From the NCBI GenBank assembly GCA_963717765.1, contig CAVQWX010000004.1, forward strand, positions 186,001 through 250,000: a stretch of 64,000 bases of DNA, written 5' to 3'. The stretch is from JACDER01 sp963717765 (GTDB lineage: Bacteria > Actinomycetota > Thermoleophilia > Gaiellales > Gaiellaceae). Under the pieces are notes generated by a model. That model worked only from the letters and a program-made list of their open reading frames with translations. It ran no database searches and had not been told where the DNA came from. A program made the translations under genes and the position numbers. Shown here piece after piece: positions 34,540 to 43,233 of this stretch. Position 1 is the first letter of the stretch, and every line of letters starts with the position of its first letter.

Positions 34540-35116
34540 CACGGCGACCGACCGGGCGACGAGCGCGCTCGTCCAGGACGGGGAGGTGCTCGGCGAGCGA
34601 ATCTCGGCAGCCTCCCGCGTGCTCGCGGACGCCGACGAGCTCATCCGCGAGGCGGGGCTCGAGGATGCCTACGTCACGCACCTCGCCGTCGGCACCGGGC
34701 CCGGCAGCTTCACGGGGATCCGGATCGGGCTCGCCGCGGCCCGCGGCGTCTCCTTCGCGCTGGGAGTCCCCGTGGCCGGCGTGTCGACGCTCGACGCGCT
34801 CGCGGCCGGCGCCCCCGGCGCCGTGCCCGTGATCGACGCGCGGCGGCGCGAGGTCTTCGCGCTAGTGGACGGCCCGCAGTGCCTCGCTCCCGCCGAGCTC
34901 GAAGTCGAGCCGGGCGCCCTCTGCGTGGGCGACGGGGCCGTTCGGTACCGCGAGATCCTGGAGGAGAAAGGCGCCGACGTTCCGCCGGACGACAGCCCGC
35001 TCCATGTCCCGTGGGCGCGGCACCACGCCGCCCTCGCGCGCGACTTCGGGGATGCCGCCGCCGTCGAGCCGCTCTACCTCCGCCTGCCGGACGCCGTGGC
35101 GAGGAGCACCGCGTGA
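34520..35116 (+). CDS. tsaB: tRNA t6A synthesis scaffold TsaB
   Basis: 198 residues from ATG 34520 (MLILAFDTATDRATSAL). The hallmark GTGPGSFTGIRIGLAAARG is present near residue 55, in the ASKHA-fold paralogue of TsaD that lacks the metal site. It dimerises with TsaD and binds TsaE. Its end overlaps the rimI start by GTGA. Confidence 0.93.
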   Translation: MLILAFDTATDRATSALVQDGEVLGERISAASRVLADADELIREAGLEDAYVTHLAVGTGPGSFTGIRIGLAAARGVSFALGVPVAGVSTLDALAAGAPGAVPVIDARRREVFALVDGPQCLAPAELEVEPGALCVGDGAVRYREILEEKGADVPPDDSPLHVPWARHHAALARDFGDAAAVEPLYLRLPDAVARSTA

Positions 35117-35589
35117 ACGTGCTCTTCCGCCCGCTGCGGATGCGCGACCTCGGCGCGATCGAACAGATCGAGAAGCGCGCGTATCCGACTCCGTGGTCTC
35201 GCTCCATGTTCGCAAGCGAGCTGTCGAAGGCCTCCTCGATTTGTCTCGGCGCCTTCGACGAGGAGACCGACGCGCTGCTCGGGTACTTGATCATCGCCCG
35301 CTACGTCGACGCGTGGCACGTCATGAACATCGCCGTCGACCCCGTCCACCAGCGCCGCCGAATCGCGACGATGCTGCTAGCGGAGCTCTTCGACCTGACG
35401 TCGCGCGACGGCAGGCGCGGGTACACGCTCGAGGTGCGCGTCTCGAACGCGGGCGCGATCCGGCTGTACGAGCGGCTCGGCTTCAAGGGACGCGGTGTGC
35501 GGCGTGGCTACTACACCGACAACCGCGAGGACGCGTTGATCATGTGGAAGGACCCGGTCGGCGACCGCCTGTCAGGAGTCGGAGCGTGA
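35113..35589 (+). CDS. rimI: Ribosomal protein bS18-alanine N-acetyltransferase (GNAT)
   Basis: 158 residues. GNAT fold: IEQIEKRAYPTPWSRSMFASEL (RimI-type start), HVMNIAVDPVHQRRRIATML (acetyl-CoA loop, with RRRIA in place of the usual RGxG/A) and LEVRVSNAGAIRLYERLGFKGRGVRRGYY. RimI acetylates the N-terminal Ala of S18 in E. coli; relatives in tsa operons may have wider targets. Confidence 0.9.
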   Translation: MNVLFRPLRMRDLGAIEQIEKRAYPTPWSRSMFASELSKASSICLGAFDEETDALLGYLIIARYVDAWHVMNIAVDPVHQRRRIATMLLAELFDLTSRDGRRGYTLEVRVSNAGAIRLYERLGFKGRGVRRGYYTDNREDALIMWKDPVGDRLSGVGA

Positions 35590-35663
35590 GACGGAGTTAC
35601 GCGGGCGTAGCCGGGCTTGGCTCGGCGAAGCCCAATGATGCGATCAGACGTCCGCAAGGCGGG

Positions 35664-35702
35664 AAGGAGGGTGCCCACGGGGGAACCGTGGGTTCCCCCG
35701 TG
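35664..35702 (+). promoter_or_regulatory. Ribosome site followed by 12-bp hairpin in front of tsaD
   Basis: AAGGAGG at 35664-35670 is a very strong ribosome site but lies 34 bases before the GTG of tsaD. Between them CACGGGGGAACC (35676-35687) and GGTTCCCCCGTG (35691-35702) form a perfect 12-base stem with loop GTG, ending 2 bases before the start. Folding would bring the site next to the start codon, or instead block initiation. A smaller GGGCTT/AAGCCC stem lies upstream near 35610-35632. Confidence 0.65.
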
Positions 35703-35704
35703 CT

Positions 35705-36673
35705 GTGATCCTCGGTATCGAGACCTCCTGCGACGAGACCGCGGCCGCGCTGGTGACCACGGACGGTCGCATCCTCTCCAACGTCGTCTCCTCCCAGGCC
35801 GAGCTGCACGCGCGCTTCGGCGGCGTCGTTCCCGAGGTCGCCTCGCGACGGCACCTCGAGCTCGTCGTCCCGGCGGTCGACGAAGCACTCGCCGAGGCAG
35901 GCGAGACCCTCGAGCGCGTCGAGCAGGTCGCGGTGACAAGGGGGCCGGGGCTTGCCGGCGCGCTCCTCGTCGGGCTGAGCGCAGCCAAGGCGCTGGCGTG
36001 GGGCCGCCGTCTGCCGCTCGTCCCGGTCGACCACCTGCACGCTCACGTCGCTTCGCTCTACCTCGGGGACCATCCCCTCGAGCCGCCCTTCCTGTGCCTG
36101 CTCGCCAGCGGCGGTCACACGCTGCTCCTGGACGTTCGCGACCACGCGGCCCACACGACCCTGGGAGGAACGATCGACGATGCCGCCGGCGAGGCTTTCG
36201 ACAAGGGCGCGCGACTGCTCGGCCTCGGCTACCCCGGCGGCCCGGCGCTCGACCGGCTGGCGCTCGCCGGCGACCCGACCGCGTTCAGCTTCCCCGTCGC
36301 GCGCGTCCCCGGCCTGGACTTCTCCTTCTCCGGCGTCAAGACCGCGCTCCTGTACGCCGTTCGCGACCTGGGCGCCACCGCCGGCGAGCGGAAAGCGGAC
36401 CTCGCCGCCTCGTACCAGCGCGCCGTCGTGCAGGCCCTCGTCGAGCGCACGTTGGAGGCCGCGGAGCAGATCGGCGCGCAGCGGATCGCGGTCGTAGGCG
36501 GCGTAGCCGCGAACTCGGAGCTCCGCGCGTCGCTCGAAGGAGCCGTCTTCGCTCCGCTCGAGCTGTGCACGGACAACGCTGCGATGGTCGCCTCAGCCGC
36601 CCGGTACGTGGACGCCGTCCCCTATCCTGACTACCTTGCGCTCGATGCTTACGCCTCCCGGGAGGCTGCGTGA
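35705..36673 (+). CDS. tsaD: tRNA N6-adenosine threonylcarbamoyltransferase
   Basis: 322 residues. Opens MILGIETSCDETAAALV, has VPVDHLHAHVASLYL with the HxxxH-type metal ligands, PFLCLLASGGHT, GGTIDDAAGEAFDKGARLLGLGYPGG, FSFSGVKTALL, and VVGGVAANSELR with a final DNAAMVASAA metal Asp. It is the catalytic subunit of t6A modification. GTG 35705 is fixed by the conserved N-terminus, since there is no other in-frame start between the hairpin and the MILGIE segment. Confidence 0.96.
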   Translation: MILGIETSCDETAAALVTTDGRILSNVVSSQAELHARFGGVVPEVASRRHLELVVPAVDEALAEAGETLERVEQVAVTRGPGLAGALLVGLSAAKALAWGRRLPLVPVDHLHAHVASLYLGDHPLEPPFLCLLASGGHTLLLDVRDHAAHTTLGGTIDDAAGEAFDKGARLLGLGYPGGPALDRLALAGDPTAFSFPVARVPGLDFSFSGVKTALLYAVRDLGATAGERKADLAASYQRAVVQALVERTLEAAEQIGAQRIAVVGGVAANSELRASLEGAVFAPLELCTDNAAMVASAARYVDAVPYPDYLALDAYASREAA

Positions 36674-39224
36674 GCCGTCCCAGATCGGAGCGCTCGCGAT
36701 CGTGGCGCTGGCGGCGACGCTGCTCCTCCTTTTCGCGCTCCGCCCGCATGACGGGCTGAAGACCGAACCGGCGGCCGCCGCCTCCGCAGCGAGCTGGACC
36801 GGGCTCGTGGGCGAAGGGCGCCCGAAGGTCGACCTGGCCCAGTGGCAGATCGTCGTCCTCAAGGCCCCGTCCCTTGCCCAGCACGTCGCGGCCGCGGGAG
36901 GAACGGCGAGCGAGGAGCAGGAGCTGCGATGGACGGCCCAGGCTGAGGCCGCGCAGAAACAGCTGCTCTCGCGGGTCGCGCTCCAGGGCGTGCGGATCGG
37001 CACCGAGTACACGTTCACGCGCGTCCTCAACGGCTTCTCCGCCAAGCTCGACTCGCCGGCCATCGCATTGCTCGACCGGGCGCCGGAGGTCGCCGGCGTC
37101 TACCCGGTGCGCGTCGGCTATCCGGCGACGCTGGCGCCGGCCGACGTGAGGAAGGCGATGCGCCGGTCCGGGGCCGCGGCGCGTCCGCCGGGCCTCAGGC
37201 TGCGTGGGTCCACCGGCCGCGGCGTGACTGTTGCGCTCCTCGACACCGGGGTCGACCAGAACCACGCGTACGTGGCCCGCAGCCTCGAACCGGGAATGGA
37301 CGTCGTCAGCGGCGCCGGCGCCGCAACCGCCAAGGCGAACCCCGACAACCCGAATGACATCGAGAGGCATGGAACGGAGATGGCCGGAGTCATCGCGGGG
37401 CGCGGGGGACCGTACGGGCTGCGCGGAATCGCGCCGCGGGCGACGATCTTCCCGGTGCGCGTCGCCGGCTGGCAACGCGACGTCGACGGCGGCTGGGCGG
37501 TCTACGGACGCAGCGACCAGCTCATCGCGGGCCTCGAGGCTGCCGTCGACCCGAACGCGGATGGCGACACGCACGACGCGGCGCGGATCGCAGTGGTCGG
37601 CCTCGCGGAGCCCTACATTTCCTTCTCCGACGCGCCCGAGTCCCGCGCCGTCGACGGTGCGCTCGCGCTCGACACGCTGGTCGTCGCCCCGGCCGGGAAC
37701 GATCTGCCCGCCGGGCCCGCGTTCGGGTCGATCTCCGGCCCGGGCGGGGCGGACGGCTCGTTGACGGTCGGCGCAGCGGACCTGCGCAGCGAGACCGAGC
37801 AGGTCCGGGTCGCCGTTCGGTCCGGGCTCGACATCCAGATGTCCCGTCCCCTCCCGCTCGCAGGCACTTTCGCGCCGCAGCGGACGCTGCAGCTCGAGGT
37901 CGCGGCCCCGCGGCTCGACACGAGCGGCTCGACCCCGGTCGTCCTCCAGGACTTCTTCGACGACGCCGGCCGCAGCATGGTCGCCGGCCGCGCCGCGCTC
38001 GTCCCCGCCGGCGCGTCGTCCGAGCTTGCCGTCGAGAACGCCGCGCGCGCGGGTGCGTACGCGGTCCTCCTTTACGGGCGGGGACTACCCGCCGGGGCGC
38101 TCGGGCTCGACCAGAACGTCGTCGTCCCCGTCGTCGTCTTCCCGCAGAAGGCGGCGAACCGGATGCTGACCGCGCTCGGCGCCGGGCAGCGCGTGTCGGT
38201 CAGCCTCGGCACGCCGCGCTCGGCGGCGAACGCAGAGGGACGGCGGATCGCCGATTTCTCCTCGCGCGGGCTCGCGTACGACGGTGCGGTCAAGCCGGAG
38301 CTCGCGGCGCCTGGCGTCACCGTTCCGACGGCCGAGCCTGGGACGAACGCGGACGGAACTCCTCGGTTCGGGACGGTAAACGGGACCAGCGTCGCGGCCG
38401 CGAGCATCGCCGGCGCCGCGGCGCTCCTCGCCCAGGCGCGGCCCGCACTCGGCGCCAGGGACCTCCTCGGGCTCCTCACGGGGACGGCGCATTCGCTGGC
38501 GGGCGAGCCCATCAGCGCCCAGGGCGCCGGCCTCGCCGACCTTTCGAAGGCGGCGGCCGGGCGGATCTCCGCCGATCCCGCCACGCTTGCCCTCCCGCCG
38601 TTCGGCGGGACAGGCCACGTCCTGCGCACGATCCGCATCCACAACGTCTCCACGCGCAAGCTCCGGCTGCGCGTCGCGGGCGGCCTGCGCGGCGAGGTGC
38701 TTTCGCTCTCGATCTCGCCCAGGCGCCTGACGGTTCCGCCCGGCGCGTACGCGACCGTCCACGTCGCCGTCCGAGTCGGCCACCGGCTGCCTCGTCCCTT
38801 GTCGGGAGCGATCACGATTACGCCGGCGGGCGGCGTCCCGATCCGCGTCCCGTGGATCGCCGCGCCCCTGCCCGTCGGAAGCCTCCTCGGCCGGGTGAAG
38901 CTCGCGCCCGCCGCATTCAAGCCGGCCGAGACCTTCTCCGTCCTGACGCTCGAGCGGGTTGGCCGCGTAGGGGTCGGCGACCACCCGTACGTGGAGCCCG
39001 TCTCCCGGATAGAGATCGCGCTGTGGACGAGCAAGGGGAAGCGCCTCGGGCTGCTCACGCGTCTTCGCGACCAGCTGACGGGCACCTACACGTTCGGGAT
39101 CACGGGGCGCGCACCGACCGGCCAGATCCTCGCGCCGGGCCTTTACCGTCTGGTCATCCGCGCCTACCCGACCACGCCGGGGCCGCCCAGCAGGCGCGTG
39201 TTGGAGCTCAGGATCGAACGATGA
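36645..39224 (+). CDS. Subtilisin-like serine protease (S8) with PA domain
   Basis: 859 residues from ATG 36645, starting inside tsaD (29 bases overlap). A signal-anchor helix (IGALAIVALAATLLLLFAL) is followed by an I9-like propeptide region (TEYTFTRVLNGFSAKL). The catalytic triad is complete: Asp in VALLDTGVD (about 199), His in IERHGTEMAG (about 241), Ser in VNGTSVAAASIAG (about 582). An inserted protease-associated (PA) domain (ARAGAYAVLLYGRGLPAGALG) lies between His and Ser. The C-terminal 220 residues are beta-rich Fn3-like modules. It is an exported or membrane-anchored endopeptidase; targets unknown. Confidence 0.9.
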   Translation: MLTPPGRLREPSQIGALAIVALAATLLLLFALRPHDGLKTEPAAAASAASWTGLVGEGRPKVDLAQWQIVVLKAPSLAQHVAAAGGTASEEQELRWTAQAEAAQKQLLSRVALQGVRIGTEYTFTRVLNGFSAKLDSPAIALLDRAPEVAGVYPVRVGYPATLAPADVRKAMRRSGAAARPPGLRLRGSTGRGVTVALLDTGVDQNHAYVARSLEPGMDVVSGAGAATAKANPDNPNDIERHGTEMAGVIAGRGGPYGLRGIAPRATIFPVRVAGWQRDVDGGWAVYGRSDQLIAGLEAAVDPNADGDTHDAARIAVVGLAEPYISFSDAPESRAVDGALALDTLVVAPAGNDLPAGPAFGSISGPGGADGSLTVGAADLRSETEQVRVAVRSGLDIQMSRPLPLAGTFAPQRTLQLEVAAPRLDTSGSTPVVLQDFFDDAGRSMVAGRAALVPAGASSELAVENAARAGAYAVLLYGRGLPAGALGLDQNVVVPVVVFPQKAANRMLTALGAGQRVSVSLGTPRSAANAEGRRIADFSSRGLAYDGAVKPELAAPGVTVPTAEPGTNADGTPRFGTVNGTSVAAASIAGAAALLAQARPALGARDLLGLLTGTAHSLAGEPISAQGAGLADLSKAAAGRISADPATLALPPFGGTGHVLRTIRIHNVSTRKLRLRVAGGLRGEVLSLSISPRRLTVPPGAYATVHVAVRVGHRLPRPLSGAITITPAGGVPIRVPWIAAPLPVGSLLGRVKLAPAAFKPAETFSVLTLERVGRVGVGDHPYVEPVSRIEIALWTSKGKRLGLLTRLRDQLTGTYTFGITGRAPTGQILAPGLYRLVIRAYPTTPGPPSRRVLELRIER

Positions 39225-39230
39225 CGTGCG

Positions 39231-39236
39231 TATACT
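39231..39236 (+). promoter_or_regulatory. -10 box TATACT before glutamate dehydrogenase
   Basis: TATACT lies 10 bases before the GTG at 39247, giving either a leader of about 3 bases or a leaderless mRNA. Confidence 0.45.
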
Positions 39237-39246
39237 CCGCCGGGCC

Positions 39247-40521
39247 GTGACCACCGTCGAGGCGCCCCAGAGTCATCTGCGGGAAAATCCGTTCGAACTG
39301 GCACAACGCCAGCTCCAGCTCGTCGCCGACGTGTTCGGCATCTCCGGCGACCTGGTGAAGGTTCTCGGCCAATGCAAGAAGGCGGTCGCGGTGTCGATCC
39401 CGACGCGCATGGACGACGGGTCGGTGGAGGTCTACCAGGGCTACCGCGTCACGCACAACATCGCGCGCGGCCCGTCCAAGGGAGGCATCCGCTACCACCC
39501 GGACGTCACGCTCGACGAGGTCAAGGCGCTTTCCATGTGGATGACGTGGAAGTGCGCGCTGATGGGCATTCCCTTCGGCGGCGCGAAGGGTGGAGTCGTC
39601 TGCAATCCGAAGGAGCTCTCGCGCTCCGAGCTCGAGCGCATGACCCGCCGCTTCACCAGCGAGATCATCAACGAGATCGGCCCGGAGCGGGACATTCCCG
39701 CGCCCGACGTCGGCACCGACGCGAGCGTGATGGCGTGGATCTTCGACACGTACTCGATGAACAAGGGCCATTCGGTGCTCGGCGTCGTCACCGGCAAGCC
39801 GATCATGATCGGAGGCTCGCTCGGCCGGGAGGAAGCGACTGCGCGGGGCGCGCTCTACTGCATCCGCCAGGCCGTGCAGAAGCTGGGTCAGCGGTTCGAC
39901 GGGATGACGGCGGCGGTACAGGGCTTCGGCAACGTCGGCCTGCACCTTTCGCGCTTCCTGGTCGAGGACGGAGCCAAGGTCGTGGCCGTGTCGGACTCGC
40001 GCGGAGGCATCTACAACCCGGACGGGCTCGACGTCTCGGCCGCGATCGCCCACAAGCAGGAGACGGGCTCGCTCGCCGGCCTGCGCGGGGTCGAGGAGAT
40101 CACGAACGAGGAGCTCGTCCTGCTGGACGTCGAGCTGCTCGCGCCGTGCGCGCTCGAGCAGGTGATCACCTCGGAGAACGCGGAGAAGGTGCGGGCGAAG
40201 ATGATCTGCGAGGGCGCGAACGGGCCGGTCACCCCCGCCGCGGACGAGATCCTGGAGGACAAGGGCGTTCTGATCCTCCCGGACGTCCTGGCCAATGCCG
40301 GCGGCGTCGTCGTCTCGTACTTCGAGTGGGTCCAGGGCCTCCAGGAGTACTTCTGGAAGGAGGCAGAGGTGAACGCGAAGCTGAACGACATCACCACGCG
40401 CGCGTTCAACGAGACGTGGACGACACGCGAGAGCAAGGACACGACTATGCGCCTCGCCGCATACGGCCTCGCCGTCCAGCGCGTTGGCGAGGCGACCACC
40501 ACGCGCGGCTTGTATCCGTAA
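39247..40521 (+). CDS. gdhA: Glu/Leu/Phe/Val dehydrogenase (NAD(P)-glutamate dehydrogenase)
   Basis: 424 residues. Oxidative deamination or synthesis of glutamate from 2-oxoglutarate and ammonia. Substrate side: RVTHNIARGPSKGGIRYHP, CALMGIPFGGAKGGVVCNP (catalytic Lys), PAPDVGTDASVMAW (catalytic Asp). Dinucleotide fold: AAVQGFGNVGLHLS. Chain length and the LPDVLANAGGVVVSYFEWVQ segment fit the hexameric 410-430 residue class common in actinobacteria and thermophiles. GTG 39247 gives VTTVEAPQSHLRENPFELA; seven extra upstream codons are possible. Confidence 0.94.
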   Translation: MTTVEAPQSHLRENPFELAQRQLQLVADVFGISGDLVKVLGQCKKAVAVSIPTRMDDGSVEVYQGYRVTHNIARGPSKGGIRYHPDVTLDEVKALSMWMTWKCALMGIPFGGAKGGVVCNPKELSRSELERMTRRFTSEIINEIGPERDIPAPDVGTDASVMAWIFDTYSMNKGHSVLGVVTGKPIMIGGSLGREEATARGALYCIRQAVQKLGQRFDGMTAAVQGFGNVGLHLSRFLVEDGAKVVAVSDSRGGIYNPDGLDVSAAIAHKQETGSLAGLRGVEEITNEELVLLDVELLAPCALEQVITSENAEKVRAKMICEGANGPVTPAADEILEDKGVLILPDVLANAGGVVVSYFEWVQGLQEYFWKEAEVNAKLNDITTRAFNETWTTRESKDTTMRLAAYGLAVQRVGEATTTRGLYP

Positions 40522-40765
40522 CGTCGTCCTCTACCACGCGCCCGGCTGCCACCTGTGCGAGCGCGCCCGTGCGACCCTGGACGGGCTGCGCGAGGAGGTG
40601 GGTTTCGAGCTGAGCGAGGTCGACATCTCGGGCGATCCCGACCTCGAGAAGCGCTACCGCGAGCTCCTTCCCGTCGTGGAGATCGACGGCTCGCAGGCCT
40701 TTGTCTACTACGTTCCGGAAGACGCCTTCCGTCGCAAATTGGGCGCACAAACCCGGCGCTCCTAG
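40484..40765 (+). CDS. Glutaredoxin-like protein (DUF836)
   Basis: Up to 93 residues. The core NVVLYHAPGCHLCERARATLDGL has a CxxC redox motif, then FELSEVDISGDPDLEKRYRELLPVVEIDG with the cis-Pro loop. No ATG or GTG is available at the natural N-terminus: the only standard start in frame is TTG 40484, inside the end of gdhA (38 bases overlap). Glutaredoxin-like genes next to rex are common in actinobacteria. Likely coupled to gdhA translation. Confidence 0.8.
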   Translation: MARRPPRAACIRNVVLYHAPGCHLCERARATLDGLREEVGFELSEVDISGDPDLEKRYRELLPVVEIDGSQAFVYYVPEDAFRRKLGAQTRRS

Positions 40766-40808
40766 GGAACCGGCGCATGGAGTGAAGCGCGCTGGCACAA
40801 TGGTTGCG

Positions 40809-41459
40809 ATGTCACAAGCAACGACACAAGCTGCCGGAGTGGGAGAGAGGCTCACGGTCGGAGTCGCCGCCCGGCTCAGCAGGTACCTGCAGGTCCTGAC
40901 ACAGGCGCGGAAGATGGGCAAGGACCGCATCTCCTCGCAGGAGATGTCGGACTACACCAACATCAACGCGACACAGATCCGCCGCGACCTGTCCGCCTTC
41001 GGGAAGTTCGGCAAGCGCGGCGTCGGCTACAGCACCGAGGCGCTCCTCAACGAGATCCGCAAGATCCTGCGCACGCAGGGCCAGCACAACATCGCGCTCG
41101 TCGGCGCGGGACGGCTCGGACAGGCGATTGCGAGCTCCACGATCTTCGCCGAGCACGGGATCAACATCGCCGCCGTCTTCGACGTCGACCCGGACAAGGT
41201 GGGTCGCACGGTGGACGGCACCGTCGTGAGCGACTTCGGCAACCTCAAGGAGACCGTCCGAGAGAAAAACATCATCGTCGGCGTGCTCGCAGTGCCCCCG
41301 GAGAACGCCCAGAAGGCCGCGGACGACCTCGTGGACGCCGGCGTGAAGATCCTCTTCAACTACTCGGAGGCTCTGCTCGACGTGCCGCAGGACGTGGCAG
41401 TACACACCTCGAACCCGGCCGTCGACCTGCTGTATGCCCTCTATTTCCACCTGACGTGA
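40809..41459 (+). CDS. rex: Redox-sensing transcriptional repressor Rex
   Basis: 216 residues. N-terminal winged helix (ARLSRYLQVLTQARKMGKDRISSQEMSDYTNINATQIRRDLS split around residues 16-55) and C-terminal NAD(H)-binding Rossmann domain (IALVGAGRLGQAIASS, AAVFDVDPDKVGRTVDG). Rex senses the NADH/NAD+ ratio and represses respiratory genes. CACAAT lies 7 bases before ATG 40809, a leaderless-type box; an in-frame ATG at 40800 is less likely. hemA and the other heme genes that follow rex in many actinobacteria are absent, replaced by a cupin gene. Confidence 0.95.
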   Translation: MSQATTQAAGVGERLTVGVAARLSRYLQVLTQARKMGKDRISSQEMSDYTNINATQIRRDLSAFGKFGKRGVGYSTEALLNEIRKILRTQGQHNIALVGAGRLGQAIASSTIFAEHGINIAAVFDVDPDKVGRTVDGTVVSDFGNLKETVREKNIIVGVLAVPPENAQKAADDLVDAGVKILFNYSEALLDVPQDVAVHTSNPAVDLLYALYFHLT

Positions 41460-41950
41460 GCGACTGGTTCGTCAAAAACGTCCGCGACGCCCGCTGGGGG
41501 ACGCACGAGAAGTTCGGGTCCGCCGGGTCGTTCGAGCCGGAGCCCGGCGACTTCGAGCAGCTCGGGATCAACATCCGGGTGCTCGAGCCCGGCCAGCCGA
41601 ACTGCCTGTACCACCGGGAGAACATGCAGGAGGACTTCCTCGTTCTCTCGGGCGAGTGCCTGCTGCTCGTCGACGGCGAGGAGCGGCCGCTGAAGGCCTG
41701 GGACTTCGTGCACATGCCGCCCGACGTCGACCACGTCTTTGTCGGCGCCGGCGACCGGCCGTGCACGATCCTGATGGTCGGCGCCCGCAGTCTCCCGGAC
41801 GAAAAGCTCTTCTATCCCGCGGCCGAGATCGCGCAGAAGCACGGGGCCGCGGCGGAGAAGGACACGCCGTCCCCGGAGGAGGCCTACGCGCCGTTCGGCC
41901 AGCGCAGCATGGAGAAGCCGGCCTCCTGGGACGCGCTCCCCTGGGCCTGA
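41456..41950 (+). CDS. Cupin-domain protein
   Basis: 164 residues from a GTG overlapping the rex stop. Single cupin: PNCLYHRENMQEDFLVLSGECLLLVDGEE (motif 1, with His and Glu ligands) and VHMPPDVDHVFVGAG (motif 2 His). The N-terminus WFVKNVRDARWGTHEKFG is conserved in this cupin group. The C-terminal part is a short tail (SPEEAYAPFGQRSMEKPASW). Substrate unknown; probably sugar- or metabolite-binding. Confidence 0.85.
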   Translation: MSDWFVKNVRDARWGTHEKFGSAGSFEPEPGDFEQLGINIRVLEPGQPNCLYHRENMQEDFLVLSGECLLLVDGEERPLKAWDFVHMPPDVDHVFVGAGDRPCTILMVGARSLPDEKLFYPAAEIAQKHGAAAEKDTPSPEEAYAPFGQRSMEKPASWDALPWA

Positions 41951-41967
41951 GCTGAACTGGCCCCCAG

Positions 41968-41973
41968 TAGTCT
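41968..41973 (+). promoter_or_regulatory. -10 box, leaderless (TAGTCT, N6, GTG)
   Basis: TAGTCT lies 6 bases before the GTG at 41980. Confidence 0.5.
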
Positions 41974-41979
41974 CGTCCC

Positions 41980-43224
41980 GTGCGGATCCTCATCTGGCAC
42001 GGCTACCTGCTGAGCGGCACGGGCTCGAACATCTACACCCGGGCGCTCGCCCGCGAGTGGAGCCGCGAGGGACACGACGTCGTGGTCGTGGCCCAGGAAC
42101 CGCATTCGGAGAGCTTCGACCTCGGAACGGCACAGGTTGTTCGCCCCGAGCTTCCCGGCGGGCTGCTCCCGGTGTTCGTCCTCGACCGCTACGAGGGCCT
42201 TCGTCCGAAGCTGCTGACCGAGTGGACGCCGGACGAGCGCGAGCGCTATGTCGAGGCGAACGCCGCGGCGCTGTGCGCGCTGCTGCCCGCCGATCTCCTC
42301 TTCGCCAACCACGCGCTGATGGGCGGGCCGGTTGCCGCCGTCACCGGGATCCCGCACATCGTGAAGGTGCACGGGTCGGAGCTCGAGTACGCGATCCGCG
42401 GCCGGCCCGACCTGGCCGCCTGGGCGCGCGAGTCGCTCGCGGGCGCGAGGGCCGTCATCGTCGGCTCGGAGCACATCCGCGAGGTCCTGCACGAGGTGGT
42501 CGGCCCAGTCGAGCACGTGCATGAGGTTCCGCCGGGCGTCGACGTCGACAAGTTTCGGCCGGAGCCGCGCGAGCAGGCCTTCGCCGGCCTGCTGGACGAG
42601 TGCCGCCGCGACCCTCCCAACCCCGGCAACCGGGAGGAACGCCTCCCGTACGAGGGCAACGCGGAGCGTCTCGCCGCGTTCTTCGCGGAGCCCGGCCCCG
42701 TCGTCGTCTACGTCGGGAAGCTCCTGTACAACAAGGGCGTCCACGTGCTCTTCGAAGCGCTGCGCGGCCTCGACGCACGCGGGCTGATCGTGGGGTTCGG
42801 CGACTACCGGGAAGAGCTGGAGGCGATCGCGCCGCCGAACGTCCTCTTCACCGGCGCGCTCGAGCACCGCCACCTCGTCCATCTGCTTCCGCTGTGCGAC
42901 GTCGAGGTCGTGCCGTCGATCTTCCCCGAGGCCTTCGGCATGGTCGCGGCCGAGGCCGCGGCCGCCGGCGTCCCGCCGCTCGTCGCTCGCCACTCGGGCC
43001 TGGCGGAGGTAGCGGCGGGGCTGGAGGAGCGGTACCCGCCGGAACACCGCCACCTCGCCGCGTTCAAGAGTGGCAACGCCGTCGAGCTGGCGGACAAGCT
43101 CAGCGAGCTGCTGGCGCTACCAGGGGAGGAGAGGCAAGCGCTCGGGCGGCTTGCCCGCGAGACTGCCGTCGAGCGCTGGTCTTGGGCAGGCGTCGCGCGG
43201 AGGCTCCTGGAGCCGTTCGACTAG
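41980..43224 (+). CDS. Family 4 (GT-B) glycosyltransferase
   Basis: 414 residues. N-terminal donor-side fold opens MRILIWHGYLLSGTGSNIYT with the glycine-rich loop; the C-terminal domain has VVYVGKLLYNKGVHVLFEALR and the E-x7-E motif in PSIFPEAFGMVAAEAAAAG that binds the nucleotide sugar. A 20-residue insert (RDPPNPGNREERLPYEGN) lies between the domains. Members include MshA and many cell-wall or trehalose enzymes; the acceptor is not evident. The next gene is an amide-bond-forming ligase whose promoter overlaps this stop, so a shared small-molecule pathway is possible. Confidence 0.88.
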   Translation: MRILIWHGYLLSGTGSNIYTRALAREWSREGHDVVVVAQEPHSESFDLGTAQVVRPELPGGLLPVFVLDRYEGLRPKLLTEWTPDERERYVEANAAALCALLPADLLFANHALMGGPVAAVTGIPHIVKVHGSELEYAIRGRPDLAAWARESLAGARAVIVGSEHIREVLHEVVGPVEHVHEVPPGVDVDKFRPEPREQAFAGLLDECRRDPPNPGNREERLPYEGNAERLAAFFAEPGPVVVYVGKLLYNKGVHVLFEALRGLDARGLIVGFGDYREELEAIAPPNVLFTGALEHRHLVHLLPLCDVEVVPSIFPEAFGMVAAEAAAAGVPPLVARHSGLAEVAAGLEERYPPEHRHLAAFKSGNAVELADKLSELLALPGEERQALGRLARETAVERWSWAGVARRLLEPFD

Positions 43225-43227
43225 ATT
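43222..43227 (+). promoter_or_regulatory. -10 box, leaderless (TAGATT, N6, GTG)
   Basis: TAGATT begins with the TAG stop of the glycosyltransferase gene and lies 6 bases before the GTG at 43234. Confidence 0.5.
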
Positions 43228-43233
43228 CTCCGC

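Noticed and set aside
40785..40825. Rex operator upstream of rex
   Set aside because: Bases around GGCACAATGG and TGTCACAAG do not form the TTGTGAA-N4-TTCACAA palindrome.
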